Shown: positions 6,084 to 6,534 of the stretch, piece after piece
Position numbering within the stretch: position 1 is the first letter of the stretch
Layout of the letters: each line of letters begins with the position of its first letter
Assembly: GCA_030044075.1 (NCBI GenBank)
Contig: JASHWM010000096.1
Location: forward strand, 1 to 6,534
Direction of reading: 5' to 3'
Origin: Candidatus Rhabdochlamydia sp.
Lineage (GTDB): Bacteria > Chlamydiota > Chlamydiia > Chlamydiales > Rhabdochlamydiaceae
DNA length: 6,534 nucleotides
Position numbers and translations under genes: made by a program
The notes under the pieces: model-generated
What the model saw: the letters and a program-made list of their open reading frames with translations, nothing else
The model's database searches: none
Told to the model about the DNA's origin: nothing

Positions 6084-6534
6084 TTATTCTGCTCCAAGCA
6101 ACAACTTCAAGACGCCCATGTCGACAAGCATGGCCTTGATAAACCGCCTGTCAAGGCGCCTCACATCCCTTCCATCGACGCGCTCTACTGTCTCCAAAGG
6201 AATGTCGAGTAATTTCCCTTCCATGGAGAGCTCATTGCCAAGCTCTTCTTTTCTTGCTTCATCGATCTCCTGCCTTTGGACCCATTCCATCCACCAGCCA
6301 TAGACATCGGACTTGGAGAGTTTTGCAGTTCCAATCTCTTCTCTTAAGAGCTCAACAATATCAATTTCTGTATGGCGCTCAAAAAAGGATTGCTTCACAC
6401 TTTCGATCAGGCGCGAGAATACGAACCTCATAAGAGGGGCTACTTCGGCAGCTGTATCGTTGTCCGCTCCAGCTTTGCGAAGGCCAAAATCCTTTCCATA
6501 AAGATTTCTGAACTGATTATACAGGTGCACATCC
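6084..6534 (-). CDS. Unrecognised protein, C-terminal part (5' end outside window)
   Basis: The frame is open from the right edge to a TAA at 6084-6086, giving about 149 visible residues with no clear start: the only in-frame start-like codon near the edge is a GTG at 6528-6530, and the frame continues open beyond it. The protein is soluble and highly charged. It has no membrane segment and looks mostly helical, with a tryptophan-rich Y-G-W-W-M-E-W-V patch followed by an acidic/basic helix (Q-R-Q-E-I-D-E-A-R-K-E-E-L). It then has V-D-G-R-D-V-R-R-L-D-R-R-F-I-K and a hydrophobic tail ending L-K-L-L-L-G-A-E. I recognise no domain. Its composition (a sampled line is about 57% GC) resembles the host genes rather than the ATPase. 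It reads in the same direction as the ATPase, but 269 bases and a separate promoter lie between them, so the two are probably independent. Confidence 0.75.
   Translation of the reverse strand, partial: DVHLYNQFRNLYGKDFGLRKAGADNDTAAEVAPLMRFVFSRLIESVKQSFFERHTEIDIVELLREEIGTAKLSKSDVYGWWMEWVQRQEIDEARKEELGNELSMEGKLLDIPLETVERVDGRDVRRLDRRFIKAMLVDMGVLKLLLGAE

Overview
The window appears to come from the chromosome of a Gram-negative bacterium, most likely a Chlamydiota member (Parachlamydia/Waddlia-type). The main reason is the 6-phosphogluconolactonase, whose motif blocks and local wording resemble chlamydial DevB as I remember it. This assignment is inference and no database was searched. Base composition is uneven. 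Sampled lines of the symporter gene and the right-edge gene are about 50-57% GC, the lower-coordinate TerC gene is about mid-40s, and the AAA-type ATPase gene is about 38%.

Left part (1-1043, + strand): the 3' end of a gene whose product looks like the C-terminus of OpcA (glucose-6-phosphate dehydrogenase assembly protein), overlapping by 7 bases a complete pgl/devB gene for 6-phosphogluconolactonase. Together they look like the tail of an oxidative pentose-phosphate operon; zwf would be expected upstream, outside the window.

Middle part (1021-4221, - strand, read right to left): a dicarboxylate/amino-acid:cation symporter (DAACS/GltP type), followed by two tandem TerC-family membrane proteins that are about two-thirds identical to each other. 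The gaps are 54 and 81 bases. Each gap holds the same perfectly conserved 23-base sequence containing TTGACA, which is probably a duplicated promoter or operator. The last TerC gene converges on pgl, and their 3' ends overlap by 23 bases.

Right part: an AT-rich, probably horizontally acquired gene for an AAA_14/DUF4143-type ATPase (4357-5814, - strand). It has a good sigma70-like promoter surrounded by repeated CAAGTA hexamers that look like an operator. At the right edge is the 3' end of an unrecognised gene (6084-6534, - strand).

I see no RNA genes, insertion sequences or CRISPR arrays. No wholly new system is evident. The points most worth a second look are the conserved repeat in front of the two TerC genes, the substituted sodium-site motif in the symporter, and the operator-like architecture in front of the ATPase.
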